Of a stretch of DNA of 17,090 bases, positions 1-6,554 are shown piece after piece. The position numbers were made by a program, and so were the translations under genes. Every line of letters starts with the position of its first letter. Position 1 is the stretch's first letter. The DNA comes from CAZTLI01 sp964614375 (GTDB taxonomy: Bacteria; Chloroflexota; Anaerolineae; Aggregatilineales; Phototrophicaceae), in NCBI GenBank assembly GCA_964614375.1, contig CAZTLI010000063.1, positions 1 to 17,090 on the forward strand. The letters run 5' to 3'. The notes below the pieces were generated by a model. The model ran no database searches. It worked only from the letters and a program-made list of their open reading frames with translations, and was not told the DNA's origin.

Positions 1-633
1 GATCCTCTTGCGGGTAGTCGTATCGACCCGCTTGTGCCACCGAATCTCGTCCAACCCACACTTTCATTTCCGTTTTCACCAAATGAGACGTGGTTTTTCA
101 CCGGCGGGCCACATGGCGGATGGGGTAGTGGGAGTGCGTGGTCAGCGTTTGACCTTGCGCCGCCGGATGATTTACCTGATGGGTCGCCGTTTTGCTACAC
201 ATCAGCCTATTGGGTGACGGCAATGGCCCCCGGCATTATTGCCCGTAGTGGTCGGGGGACTGTGGTATTAGACCTGGATAATGACGGTGATGAATCGACA
301 GGATGGAGCATTCTCTATCTTCACATTGCGACTGATGGACGTGTTGCAGTCGGCACAACTGTCAATATTGGAGACCCTATTGGTCGCCCATCATGCGAAG
401 GTGGATTTTCAACGGCAACACACGTTCACATTGCGAGACGATTTAACGGGGAGTGGCTTCCGGCCTATTGCCATGAATGCCTGGAAAATGACCCGCGTCC
501 ACCGTTTGTGATGAATGGTTGGACATTAATTGGCTTGCAAAATCAAGAATATCAAGGTTATATGGAACGTGATACGGATACCCGGGTTGCGGAACAAGGC
601 CGCCTTAACCCACTCAATCAGCTCAGTTGGTAA
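1..633 (+). CDS. M23-family metallopeptidase (LasA-like), 5' end outside the window
   Basis: The reading frame is open from base 1 to a TAA at 631-633, so the N-terminus lies upstream; 210 codons are visible. Numbered from the window start, a GGPHGGWGSG segment gives His38, and Asp51 follows in an AFDLAP context. YLHIA gives His108, and THVH gives His141 and His143. This is the H...D / H / HxH zinc and catalytic pattern of M23 endopeptidases of the LasA/lysostaphin type, which cut peptide cross-bridges in peptidoglycan or other Gly-rich peptides. The family is normally exported, but the signal peptide would be outside the window. The next gene starts 14 bases downstream on the same strand, suggesting co-transcription with an SH3 envelope protein. 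The family assignment is firm. Enzymatic activity and target are inferred from retained residues. Confidence 0.85.
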   Translation, partial: DPLAGSRIDPLVPPNLVQPTLSFPFSPNETWFFTGGPHGGWGSGSAWSAFDLAPPDDLPDGSPFCYTSAYWVTAMAPGIIARSGRGTVVLDLDNDGDESTGWSILYLHIATDGRVAVGTTVNIGDPIGRPSCEGGFSTATHVHIARRFNGEWLPAYCHECLENDPRPPFVMNGWTLIGLQNQEYQGYMERDTDTRVAEQGRLNPLNQLSW

Positions 634-647
634 AGTAGGACGAAAAT

Positions 648-1460
648 TTGAAAAAGCCCACTCTAGGCATATTGATCAGTCTTGCTGTTCTGGTTGCACT
701 TGTAAGCCTTCGGGGATTTGATGTGATTGCACAGGAACAAGTTAGCGCGACACCCGTTAATGTGTCGCTGCCCACTGCTACGCCTATTACCACACAGCAA
801 TTTGCAGAGACCCCAACGGCGACCCGCACGCCAACCGCAGTTGGACCTGTACAGTTGACACCGAGAGAATCGGCGGGGCCAGTTAATGTGCGATTACTTC
901 CCGACCCTGAATCTGAACGTTTAGGTGCAATCTCTCCCGGTGAACGATTTAATGTCACGGGGCGCTATTTTGAGTGGTATCAAATACAATATGACCTTTC
1001 ACCAAATGGACGTGCCTGGATATTTGGGCAACTGGTTGAAATTATTGGTGATGCCAGCACGATTACCGACGTTGACCCTTTCGCTGAACCGACGGTTGAT
1101 TCAGCTATCGTCGCGGCAACCCAGACATGGGAAGCGATTACTCAGACGCCCGGCGGAATCCTAACGGCGACGGCGAATGCTCGCGTGCTGCCAGCTCCAA
1201 CCAGTAACAATGCAGCTAGCGCTAATTCTGACACATTCGACAGCACAGCGGAGGCTGACGCAATCGCACCTACATTCACCTATCCGCCAGATATAGTCGC
1301 TATCGCGCCAACCCGGGGGGAAGCCAGTGCAAATACAGGCACCACATCACCAGAAACAGCACCCGCCCAATCTGAGGGAATAGCACCATTGTTGCCAATC
1401 GTGATTCTGGGTGGTGTGGGGTTGGTCGGGTTGTTTATTAGTTCATTTAGACGTTCGTAA
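648..1460 (+). CDS. Exported SH3-domain protein with N- and C-terminal hydrophobic segments
   Basis: The 270-residue frame starts at TTG 648, supported by an AGGA box at 637-640 seven bases upstream. Residues 7-22 are hydrophobic after a KK pair, giving a signal peptide or membrane anchor. Residues 43-66 are a Thr-Pro-rich linker. Residues about 75-135 resemble a bacterial SH3 domain (VNVRLLPDPESERLG, then WYQIQY and GRAWIFGQLVE). A long Ala/Thr/Ser/Pro-rich low-complexity stretch follows. Residues 246-265 form a second hydrophobic segment ending in an Arg-Arg-Ser tail. The protein would sit outside the membrane and could bind cell wall or other surface polymer. The C-terminal hydrophobic-plus-basic arrangement is reminiscent of a sorting or anchor signal, but no LPxTG motif is present. 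It follows the M23 gene by 14 bases, so a role in wall remodelling is an inference from neighbourhood. Confidence 0.8.
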   Translation: MKKPTLGILISLAVLVALVSLRGFDVIAQEQVSATPVNVSLPTATPITTQQFAETPTATRTPTAVGPVQLTPRESAGPVNVRLLPDPESERLGAISPGERFNVTGRYFEWYQIQYDLSPNGRAWIFGQLVEIIGDASTITDVDPFAEPTVDSAIVAATQTWEAITQTPGGILTATANARVLPAPTSNNAASANSDTFDSTAEADAIAPTFTYPPDIVAIAPTRGEASANTGTTSPETAPAQSEGIAPLLPIVILGGVGLVGLFISSFRRS

Positions 1461-1471
1461 ACGTTCCGCAA

Positions 1472-1507
1472 TTAAAACGGGCACTGTTGTTATGGACAGT
1501 ACCCGTT
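1472..1507 (-). terminator. Rho-independent terminator of the A-type carrier gene
   Basis: Arms at 1476-1487 and 1496-1507 form a 12-bp stem with an 8-base loop. Read on the minus strand the single imperfect position becomes a G-U pair and the stem is followed by TTTTAAT. Read on the plus strand the same position is a C-A mismatch and no T-tract follows. It therefore serves the leftward gene best, though it may also slow transcription arriving from the SH3 gene. Confidence 0.7.
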
Positions 1508-1541
1508 AAAAGTCAGTTTGCTACGCTACGATTTGGCTTAA

Positions 1542-1958
1542 TTAGTGGCTACAGGTACTGCACCCGGCGTCACCTTCGCTCGTATCATTTGCTGTTCTAA
1601 AGGATGAACCGCAACCACAACTCGAAACCGCATTCGGATTTTCAATCCTGAAACCGCCGCCCATCAAACTATCGACAAAATCAATCACCGCACCTTGCAG
1701 ATACATTCGACTCGTTGGGTCTACGACAAGGCGAACACCCTCAGCAGGTGTAATCACTTCGTCAAATTCCTGCGGCGCTTCTTCGAATGCCATGCCATAT
1801 TGCATTCCAGAACATCCGCCACCTGACACAAATACGCGGAGTACATGATTGGGAATAGCGCGATCTTCCAATAACTTATGGATAATAGTCACTGCCTGTG
1901 GTGTGACAGACAAGATTGTTGTGTCAGTTTGAATGTTTGTGTGTTCAGCCAGCGCCAT
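1542..1958 (-). CDS. A-type iron-sulfur cluster carrier (IscA/ErpA/HesB family)
   Basis: A 138-residue protein when started at the ATG at 1958. That start has a GAGGAG box six to seven bases upstream. The longer frame beginning at 1976 would place this box inside the coding sequence (its own Met-Met-Arg-Arg codons), so I prefer 1958. Residues 45-54 contain GGGCSGMQYG with Cys49, and residues 108-120 contain the SSCGCGSSF block with Cys114 and Cys116. These are the three invariant cysteines of A-type carriers, which hold and pass [2Fe-2S]/[4Fe-4S] clusters to apo-enzymes in the cytoplasm. Unusual is a C-terminal extension with a further Cys133-x-x-Cys136 followed by Ser-His. The gene lies directly downstream of a SufR-like regulator on the same strand but has its own promoter. 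IscA, ErpA and SufA cannot be told apart from sequence alone. Confidence 0.93.
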   Translation of the reverse strand: MALAEHTNIQTDTTILSVTPQAVTIIHKLLEDRAIPNHVLRVFVSGGGCSGMQYGMAFEEAPQEFDEVITPAEGVRLVVDPTSRMYLQGAVIDFVDSLMGGGFRIENPNAVSSCGCGSSFRTANDTSEGDAGCSTCSH

Positions 1959-1994
1959 TGAGAATCTCCTCATCAATGTTTGTGTATATGAGAA

Positions 1995-2023
1995 ATGGTA
2001 ACATAGAGGCAGTTAAGCGTCAA
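1995..2023 (-). promoter_or_regulatory. Sigma-70-type promoter of the A-type carrier gene
   Basis: On the minus strand TTGACG (plus 2018-2023) is separated by 17 bases from TACCAT (plus 1995-2000). The -35 matches five of six and the -10 four of six consensus positions. Initiation near 1988 would give a leader of about 30 bases containing the GAGGAG box. It separates expression of this gene from the upstream regulator. Confidence 0.55.
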
Positions 2024-2052
2024 TAAAAAAGATGGTTATCTATAAAAATGAC

Positions 2053-2685
2053 TTATTCGGCAGTATCCGGGATAAAAAAAGTGCATTGAGAGTCACCACT
2101 TGAGATGCGGTCTGTTATTCGGGGAACAATGCCCAGCAGCGTCGTAATCAGACGCGCATCCATCTGGCATACTGTTTCCTGACGATGGGCAACACCGTGA
2201 TACGGACAATTTTTAACGTGTAATGTGTAACCTTTTGTATCCGATTCCCAATGGGCGTTGTAACCCTGCTGTTTTAAGTAATCAACGGTGGCATCAAGGC
2301 GGTTTGGCATAGGCCCAGCCGGAATACAGGCCTCGGATGCGAGACTATCGGCAACACCCTCTAAAATCACGTTGACTTCCTCTGATGGAAAACGTATTTG
2401 TATTTGATTAAGCAGGCTCGACGCTAATCGCTGATAATTATTGGGGAAATATGAGAAAGCTTTGTTTGTCAACGCATACACATGTCGGGGTCTTCCGGGT
2501 GTATTTCGATGTTGTAGTTCCGGGGTTGTGATCAGGTTATCTTCCTGGAGGATGCTTAAGTGGTGCCGGACAGTCACAGACGTGATTTTGCCACGTTGCT
2601 GTTGAAGGTCTGCCACAATTTCCTCAACCGTGGCCTGCCCACGTTCCTTCAAAATTTTGAGAATATACTGCCGTGTTTCTTGCAT
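2053..2685 (-). CDS. SufR-like winged-helix transcriptional regulator with cysteine cluster
   Basis: A 210-residue protein. Residues 1-75 form a winged helix: TVEEIVADL, then TVRHHLSILQEDNLI as the recognition region and a GRPRHVYALT wing. This is typical of the ArsR/DeoR-like group to which SufR belongs. The C-terminal half carries Cys160 (KNCPYHGVA), Cys173 (ETVCQMD) and Cys201 (GDSQCTFFI), i.e. C-x12-C-x27-C, plus Cys120. That cluster followed by GDxxC is the hallmark of Fe-S-sensing SufR-type repressors, which bind a [4Fe-4S] cluster and repress Fe-S assembly genes when clusters are plentiful. The gene lies just upstream of an A-type Fe-S carrier, which supports the assignment. A strong promoter lies ahead, and an inverted repeat overlapping its -35 could be an autoregulatory operator. 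ATG 2685 has no obvious Shine-Dalgarno sequence. The ligand is inferred, not shown. Confidence 0.82.
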   Translation of the reverse strand: MQETRQYILKILKERGQATVEEIVADLQQQRGKITSVTVRHHLSILQEDNLITTPELQHRNTPGRPRHVYALTNKAFSYFPNNYQRLASSLLNQIQIRFPSEEVNVILEGVADSLASEACIPAGPMPNRLDATVDYLKQQGYNAHWESDTKGYTLHVKNCPYHGVAHRQETVCQMDARLITTLLGIVPRITDRISSGDSQCTFFIPDTAE

Positions 2686-2720
2686 GATACATGAATTTAC
2701 CTAATCACATCTCGGAATTG

Positions 2721-2750
2721 AGCATAGCATCACAGGTGCAACATTGTCAA
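2721..2750 (-). promoter_or_regulatory. Sigma-70-type promoter of the SufR-like regulator
   Basis: On the minus strand a perfect TTGACA (plus 2745-2750) is followed after 18 bases by TATGCT (plus 2721-2726). It is the best -35 element in the window. Initiation would be near 2714, about 30 bases before the ATG. Confidence 0.65.
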
Positions 2751-2759
2751 ATTCACAAT
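2743..2759. promoter_or_regulatory. Candidate operator: inverted repeat ATTGT-N7-ACAAT
   Basis: Perfect 5-bp arms at 2743-2747 and 2755-2759 flank seven bases and overlap the -35 box of the regulator's promoter. A bound dimer here would block RNA polymerase, so autoregulation by the SufR-like protein is a reasonable inference. It also lies about 60 bp upstream of the divergent asd start. I see no second copy at the A-type carrier promoter. Confidence 0.4.
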
Positions 2760-2773
2760 CCCTTTGTAGGATT

Positions 2774-2803
2774 TTGATTGGCGTAATCATTCACCCGGAT
2801 AAA
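2774..2803 (+). promoter_or_regulatory. Possible promoter of asd
   Basis: TTGATT (2774-2779) is spaced 18 bases from GATAAA (2798-2803), each matching four of six consensus positions. The predicted start of transcription would leave only about ten bases before the ATG at 2820. This is a weak call based on position in the divergent gap. Confidence 0.3.
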
Positions 2804-2819
2804 TTAGAGAGCAACCACG

Positions 2820-3905
2820 ATGATCCAAAAACTTGACGTCGCAATTTTAGGTGCTACAGGCGCGGTGGGACAGCGTTTTATTCAACTATTGGAAAACCAT
2901 CCCTGGTTTCGCATCGCAGAAGTCAATGGCTCCAGTCGCAGCGCAGGACGGTTGTATGGGGAAGCGGTTAATTGGGTTCTGGATGGTGAACCACCCGTGT
3001 CCGTTAAAGGGCTGACTGTTAAGGCTCTGGATGAAAGTTTCTCATCACCACTGATATTCAGCGCCTTGCCCAAAGAAGCCGCTGCTGCTTGTGAAATAGC
3101 GTTAGCCAGCGATGGACATATCGTATGCACAAATGCGTCTGTCAATCGTATGCTTGAGGATGTGCCACTGCTGCTGCCTGAGGCCAACGCCGATCATATT
3201 CGACTGATTGACATACAGCGCGAAAATCGTGGATGGCAAACCGGTGCGCTGGTGGCCAATTCAAATTGTACGGCAATGCCGGTTGTGATGGCCTTAGCGC
3301 CATTGCGTCAATTTAACATTCGCAAGGTCAATATGGTCAGCGCACAGGCCATCAGTGGTGCCGGGTATCCCGGCGTGGCCTCGCTCGATATTCTTGATAA
3401 TATCATTCCTTATGTTGGTGGGGATGAAGACAAATTACACACAGAACCCTGGAAGATGCTAGGTAACTTTGACGGTCAGCAAATCCAATCTTTGCGCGTT
3501 ATTGCGAGCGCGACCTGTAATCGTGTCCCTGTGATTGATGGACATTTGGTCAATATCTCAGTGGAACTAGATGACAAACCTGATTTGGACACCATCATTG
3601 AAGCGTGGCGAGTATTTCGTGGGCCAGAACCGGTGTCAACATTGCCGAGTGCGCCTGAACAACCTGTCCAATACTTACCGCAAATTGACCGTCCACAAAG
3701 CCGCCGAGATCGTAATGCGGGCAACGGTATGGCGACATCAGTTGGGCGTCTACGCGAATGCCCGATACTTGGTTACAAGTTTGTGGCGCTTTCACACAAT
3801 ACCATTCGTGGCGCTGCTGGATGTAGCATTCTCAATGCGGAACTGCTTGCAGCACAGGGCTATATTGCCAATTTTCAACCGCTTGCAGCACAGGTGCTTG
3901 CTTGA
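2820..3905 (+). CDS. asd: Aspartate-semialdehyde dehydrogenase, archaeal/fungal type
   Basis: A 361-residue cytoplasmic enzyme that reduces L-4-aspartyl phosphate to aspartate semialdehyde with NADPH, the branch point to lysine/diaminopimelate, threonine and methionine. The N-terminal GATGAVG (residues 11-17) is the NADP-binding loop. SNCTAMP supplies the catalytic Cys150, TCNRVPVIDGH gives the active-site His242, and PQSRRDRNAGNGM plus SHNTIRGAAG complete the C-terminal signature. The arrangement and spacing match the archaeal/fungal clade rather than the classical E. coli form; some bacteria, Chloroflexota among them, carry this version. About 12 residues at the C-terminus look like an added tail that repeats LAAQ. 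The start ATG has only a loose AGAGAG box. It is followed by sqdB on the same strand after 89 bases in which I see no terminator, so partial read-through is possible. Confidence 0.93.
   Translation: MIQKLDVAILGATGAVGQRFIQLLENHPWFRIAEVNGSSRSAGRLYGEAVNWVLDGEPPVSVKGLTVKALDESFSSPLIFSALPKEAAAACEIALASDGHIVCTNASVNRMLEDVPLLLPEANADHIRLIDIQRENRGWQTGALVANSNCTAMPVVMALAPLRQFNIRKVNMVSAQAISGAGYPGVASLDILDNIIPYVGGDEDKLHTEPWKMLGNFDGQQIQSLRVIASATCNRVPVIDGHLVNISVELDDKPDLDTIIEAWRVFRGPEPVSTLPSAPEQPVQYLPQIDRPQSRRDRNAGNGMATSVGRLRECPILGYKFVALSHNTIRGAAGCSILNAELLAAQGYIANFQPLAAQVLA
3845..3894 (+). repeat. Two 14-bp direct repeats at the 3' end of asd
   Basis: GCTTGCAGCACAGG occurs at 3845-3858 and again at 3881-3894, exactly 36 bp apart and therefore in the same reading frame. 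Both copies encode LAAQ. A short in-frame duplication that lengthened the C-terminus is the simplest explanation. Confidence 0.7.
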
Positions 3906-3994
3906 CAGCATGGTAGTGCTTGGCTAGACTGTTTTGGGTTTGTTCAATATTGCTCAAATCCACATCACACTACCGATACATACGGAGAATATTC

Positions 3995-5194
3995 ATGAGA
4001 GTATTCATTGCCGGGATGGATGGTTATCTTGGATGGCCGCTGGCACAATATTTAACCGCGCGTGGTCATGAGGTGGCGGGTTGTGACTTATTGCTGCGGC
4101 GCGCATGGGTTGAAGAAGTTGGCAGCATCAGCGCGTTTCCCGTCTACACTGTAGCGGAGCGCGTGGCTGCGTTTGCGGCACATTACGATTCATCGCTCGA
4201 TTTTCGTGAAGGCGATCTTCTTGATTATCCCTTCATTAAAGGGTTTCTGGCTGATTTTCAACCTGATGCAATTGTCCATTTTGGAGAAATGCCATCAGCG
4301 CCATACTCCATGATTGACCAGGCACATACAGTTTTCACGCAACAAAACAACGTTATTGGTAATCTCAACATTCTGTGGGCCATGCGAGAAGTGTGTCCTG
4401 ATACACACCTGGTTAAATTAGGCACAATGGGTGAATATGGTACACCCAATGTGGACATCCCTGAGGGATTCTTCGAAATTGAGTATCGTGGTCGTAAAGA
4501 TCGTTTGCCATTTCCGCGACAGGCAGGCAGCTTTTACCATCAAAGTAAAGTTCACGACTCCAATAACACCATGTTTGCTTGCAAAATATGGGGTCTGCGG
4601 TCAACGGATATTATGCAGGGGGTGGTATTCGGGACCCGGATCGATGAAATGGGTGACGACCCGCGCCTGCGTAGTCGGCTGGATTTTGACCAGTGCTTTG
4701 GTACGGCGGTCAATCGGTTTTGCTGTCAGGCAGTGATTGATCATCCACTAACACTGTACGGACGAGGGGGACAAAAACGCGGATTCCTGCCGCTGCGAGA
4801 TTCAATGCAATGTATCGGCATTGTTATCGAGAATCCCCCAGAAAAAGGCGAATACCGGGTCTTCAACCAATTTGAGGAATGCTACACTGTTGAAGAATTG
4901 GCGTATCTCGTCAAAGATGTGGCGAACGAAATAGGTATATTGAGCACCATCGCACATTATGATAACCCGCGAACGGAAGCCGATCATCACTATTACAATC
5001 CTGATCGCAATCACCTGATTGAATTGGGGTATCAACCCTCTCACGATGTAAAAGCTGAAATAAGAATCATGCTGAAGGATTTACAAGTCCATCGTGAACG
5101 CATTCTGGCATATAAACAAATACTTGTACCGGACATTCGTTGGGATGGCACACGGCGTCGGTCAGAAGTGATTGATCAGCATATCAAATCGTAA
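3995..5194 (+). CDS. sqdB: UDP-sulfoquinovose synthase (SQD1/SqdB type)
   Basis: 399 residues when started at ATG 3995, which has GGAG at 3984-3987, seven bases upstream. The open frame extends to 3920, but those 25 extra residues have no such support. It is an extended short-chain dehydrogenase: GMDGYLGW (7-14) stands for the GxxGxxG NAD loop. HFGEMPSAPYSMID (95-108), LVKLGTMGEYGTPN (139-152) and SFYHQSKVHDSN (179-190) closely match plant SQD1. Thr144, Tyr181 and Lys185 fall at the catalytic Thr/Tyr/Lys positions. RGGQKRGFLPLRDSMQC and HYYNPDRNHLIELG near the C-terminus fit as well. The enzyme converts UDP-glucose and sulfite to UDP-sulfoquinovose, the head-group donor for sulfolipid SQDG or, in some archaea, for surface glycans. 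No sulfoquinovosyltransferase (sqdX/sqdD) is visible in this window. It is followed after 49 bases by a HisD-family gene. Confidence 0.92.
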   Translation: MRVFIAGMDGYLGWPLAQYLTARGHEVAGCDLLLRRAWVEEVGSISAFPVYTVAERVAAFAAHYDSSLDFREGDLLDYPFIKGFLADFQPDAIVHFGEMPSAPYSMIDQAHTVFTQQNNVIGNLNILWAMREVCPDTHLVKLGTMGEYGTPNVDIPEGFFEIEYRGRKDRLPFPRQAGSFYHQSKVHDSNNTMFACKIWGLRSTDIMQGVVFGTRIDEMGDDPRLRSRLDFDQCFGTAVNRFCCQAVIDHPLTLYGRGGQKRGFLPLRDSMQCIGIVIENPPEKGEYRVFNQFEECYTVEELAYLVKDVANEIGILSTIAHYDNPRTEADHHYYNPDRNHLIELGYQPSHDVKAEIRIMLKDLQVHRERILAYKQILVPDIRWDGTRRRSEVIDQHIKS

Positions 5195-5243
5195 ATCGCA
5201 TCATCTATCCACATAGCACGTACTCATCGCAAAGGGTGTTGTC

Positions 5244-6554
5244 TTGATCCAATTCCTCGAACTTAGGACAATGGGCACGGAAGCCAAAAAACGAATCATG
5301 CGTCGCGCCGAAAGGGACATTCGAGATTTGCTGCCATTAGCGCAGCAAGTGATTGATCGCGTTCGCATAGATGGTGATATGGCGGTTATTGACTACACTC
5401 GACAATTTGACGCAGAGCATTTCGAACGCTCAATGCTCCGTGCCACATCTGAAGATTTTGACAAAGCGCGCAACGCGCTCGATGAACGGGTCATCGACGC
5501 GCTTCGAGATGCCCATGTTAATATTGACCGCTTTCATTGCGAACAGATGCCAGAACCGATGTGGTTCACCGAGGTGCAGCCGGGAATTATGGCAGGCGAA
5601 AAGATTACGGCGATTCCCACGGTTGGTTTGTACGTGCCGCGTGGCAAAGGCGCATTTCCATCAGTTATGTTGATGCTGGCCACACCCGCAAAGGTTGCAG
5701 GTGTGGAACGTATTGTTGTGGTAACACCACCCACGCCCGCCGGTCAACCAGATGCTGCATCACTGGTTGCCGCCGAAATTTGTGGTATTGATGAAGTTTA
5801 TGTGGTCGGCGGAATGCAAGCGATAGCGGCTCTTGCATACGGCACAGAAACGATACCCAAAGTGGATAAAATTATTGGGCCCGGCAGTAGTTATGTGACC
5901 GCAGCAAAAAGACTACTTTATGGCACGGTGGATGTTGGCTTACCTGCCGGGCCAAGCGAATCCATCATTCTAGTGGATGGGACGGCTGACCCTCGATTGG
6001 CGGCGTTGGATTTACTGGTCGAAGCGGAACATGGGCCGGAATCTGCGGCTATTTTAGTCACGCACAGCCGCGAGATAGCAGAACAGGCACTCAATATTCT
6101 GCCGGACTACATCAGCCAACTGCCGGAATGGCGACAAAACTTCATCAATAACGTCCTATCGAATTACGGCGGTATTCTCCTAACCGATAGTCTCGATGAA
6201 TCTATCCAGTTTGTGAATGACTATGCACCTGAACATCTGGAAGTGCTTACCAGTGAACCGTTTGTCACGTTGCAGAAAATCAAAAATGCTGGTGAGATTT
6301 TGCTCGGTTCACACACACCAATCCCCACAGCGAATTACTGCCTTGGTCTGAATGCAATATTGCCAACCGGGGGCTTTGCGCGAACATTTTCGTCTGTGAG
6401 TGTGTGGGATTTCCTCAAACGCAGCGGCGTAGGTTACCTCTCACGCGAAGGTTATGAGCGATTGCAAGGCACGACGACGACATTAGCAGATTACGAGGAT
6501 TTTCCTGCTCATGCTTTTGCTATTCGTAAACGCAATGAAATCCTGGGGATATGA
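5244..6554 (+). CDS. hisD: Histidinol dehydrogenase family protein with altered metal-ligand positions
   Basis: 436 residues from TTG 5244, supported by an AAGGG box seven bases upstream. Full-length HisD architecture: VGLYVPRGKG (127-136), the NAD region IGPGSSYVTAAKR (211-223), LPAGPSES (233-240), and APEHLEV with the catalytic pair Glu330-His331. Classical HisD oxidises histidinol to histidine in two NAD-linked steps with Zn bound by Gln, His, Asp and His. Aligned by eye to E. coli HisD, Gln259 is Glu260 here, His262 is His263, Asp360 is Asn364, and His419 is His423. His367 in the NHVLPT block is Ala371 (LNAILPT). Two Zn ligands and one active-site His therefore appear changed, so it may be a paralogue acting on another alcohol. 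HpsN, a sulfopropanediol dehydrogenase, shows this fold can be re-purposed. It lies near hisZ-hisG but on the opposite strand, between sqdB and a kinase whose ATG overlaps this stop. Confidence 0.85.
   Translation: MIQFLELRTMGTEAKKRIMRRAERDIRDLLPLAQQVIDRVRIDGDMAVIDYTRQFDAEHFERSMLRATSEDFDKARNALDERVIDALRDAHVNIDRFHCEQMPEPMWFTEVQPGIMAGEKITAIPTVGLYVPRGKGAFPSVMLMLATPAKVAGVERIVVVTPPTPAGQPDAASLVAAEICGIDEVYVVGGMQAIAALAYGTETIPKVDKIIGPGSSYVTAAKRLLYGTVDVGLPAGPSESIILVDGTADPRLAALDLLVEAEHGPESAAILVTHSREIAEQALNILPDYISQLPEWRQNFINNVLSNYGGILLTDSLDESIQFVNDYAPEHLEVLTSEPFVTLQKIKNAGEILLGSHTPIPTANYCLGLNAILPTGGFARTFSSVSVWDFLKRSGVGYLSREGYERLQGTTTTLADYEDFPAHAFAIRKRNEILGI

Noticed and set aside
2024..2045. Possible terminator after the SufR-like gene
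   Set aside because: AGAT-AACC-ATCT is only a 4-bp stem before the T-run; too weak to call.
3920..3994. 25-residue N-terminal extension of the sulfoquinovose synthase
   Set aside because: No ribosome-binding site at 3920, whereas GGAG precedes ATG 3995 and the NAD-binding strand begins right there.
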